In this document: positions 63,280-64,000 of the stretch, one piece after another | How the letters are laid out: each line of letters opens with the position of its first letter | How positions within the stretch are numbered: position 1 is the stretch's first letter | Source of the DNA: Apostichopus japonicus | Lineage: Eukaryota > Echinodermata > Holothuroidea > Aspidochirotida > Stichopodidae | Assembly: GCF_037975245.1 (NCBI RefSeq) | Contig: NC_092571.1 | Location: 2,830,501-2,894,500 of the forward strand | Length of the DNA stretch: 64,000 nucleotides | Reading direction: 5' to 3' | Program-made: the position numbers and the translations under genes | The notes under the pieces: model-generated | The model's database searches: none | Told to the model about the DNA's origin: nothing | What the model saw: the letters and a program-made list of their open reading frames with translations, nothing else

Positions 63280-64000
63280 CCCCTTGAGAAACTGAACTAA
63301 AACTTGGTGGGCTAATATGACTTAATGGGAATGGTATGGGGGTGGGGGGTTCGATATGGTGACACAATAATATGGGTGACCATACCATTTTTGAAGTGGG
63401 GGTCAACAAGTTTGTGTACATGCGTGCGTGTGCGCGGTTACATATGTGTGTGAACAAAAAGTGTTACAAACTGTAAATCGAACGGCCGTTGACTTCAAGA
63501 TTACTAGGTGTGTGCATGGATATGGGATGCATTGCCTCCGTGACCTATGATGCCATAGGGTAAAGGCAACAGGTCACTGCTCAATTAACCAAAACAGCAG
63601 TTTGCAGTTATATGGTACGAAAATTCCAAAATGGCCGAAATACTGGTCGAATACTTCCCTTAACCACAAACCCGATGGACTGAAACTTGGTGGGTATGTG
63701 CCTGCCTATGCATGGGTTGTGGTGGTTGCGTGGCTAGTGACGTCATAGGGTCCCCGGTCAAATAATCAAACAACAGCGCTGCCTAAATCTCACGTATACC
63801 AAAATAACACTATGGCCCATTCCTTCAAACAAAAGTATGTGATCAGAGACTATCTGTCTAAAGTATATTAATTGATGGAAACAACCAAAGGTCACGTGAT
63901 CAATGGAGGTCGAAGGTCAGACTGGCTAAATTTGTGCAAACAAATTGTTTTTCAAACTTCTCCTTAACCAAAAGGTTGATAAACTTCACATTTGGTGGGT
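63280..64000. repeat. Diverged tandem repeats of the aaacttggtgggt family
   Basis: The block gatggactgaaacttggtgggtatgtgcc or close variants occur near 63286, 63490, 63674 and 63975. Each is followed, where visible, by tgacctatgatgccataggg-like sequence, giving a period of about 185-300 bp. They fill the intron after the UBA-like exon and run to the window end. Confidence 0.55.

Noticed and set aside
63125-63300. Read-through of the last exon to a stop at 63300
   Set aside because: It would add a non-conserved tail across a good GTAAAG donor and into repeat sequence; intron reading is more likely.

Overview
This is a piece of an animal nuclear genome: AT-rich, mostly non-coding, split genes with GT-AG introns, many (TA)n tracts and short transposons. 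The protein families (ZU5-UPA module, several death-fold domains in one protein, a CR1-like LINE endonuclease, an invertebrate-type DDE-like transposase) point to a marine invertebrate deuterostome. An echinoderm, perhaps a sea cucumber, is my best guess; nothing in the window proves the species.

Right third (47.3-63.1 kb, + strand): one large gene in 15 coding exons, assembled by hand from splice sites and matching intron phases. It runs from an ATG at 47353 to a donor at 63125 and continues beyond the window. The order is: N-terminal beta-propeller-like region, DED-like death fold 1, coiled coil, DED-like 2, ZU5, UPA-like region, DED-like 3, UBA-like domain. It reads as an apoptosis or innate-immunity scaffold with a sensor at one end. 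All 14 intron phases agree, but the propeller exon holds one in-frame TAA (50673-50675), so this allele is either broken or mis-sequenced.

Middle (30.8-46.0 kb, - strand): a second gene starts head-to-head with the first, with 1.36 kb between the two ATGs. I can place a first exon (45898-45993), a 39-nt exon (41591-41629), and exons at 40287-40416, 37944-38056, 36633-36754 and 30801-31064. The predicted product has a helical N terminus and later tyrosine- and proline-rich segments, like a signalling adaptor, but I do not recognise the family. Exon 3 ends with a TAA codon one base before its donor, so a short 87-residue product is also possible.

Left part and spacers: mobile and repetitive DNA. 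Eight hAT-type non-autonomous elements can be delimited by inverted ends; five have perfect 8-bp target duplications, and the others have one mismatch or shorter ones. Five of the eight share a conserved internal core. A 2.57-kb DNA transposon (21701-24269) with 11-bp inverted ends and a 4-bp AGAT duplication carries a decayed transposase gene and eight direct copies of one 15-mer. There are also a LINE endonuclease remnant, an 11-bp minisatellite of about 0.8 kb, pyrimidine-rich minisatellites, and many long G/C homopolymers. No rRNA, tRNA or CRISPR was seen.
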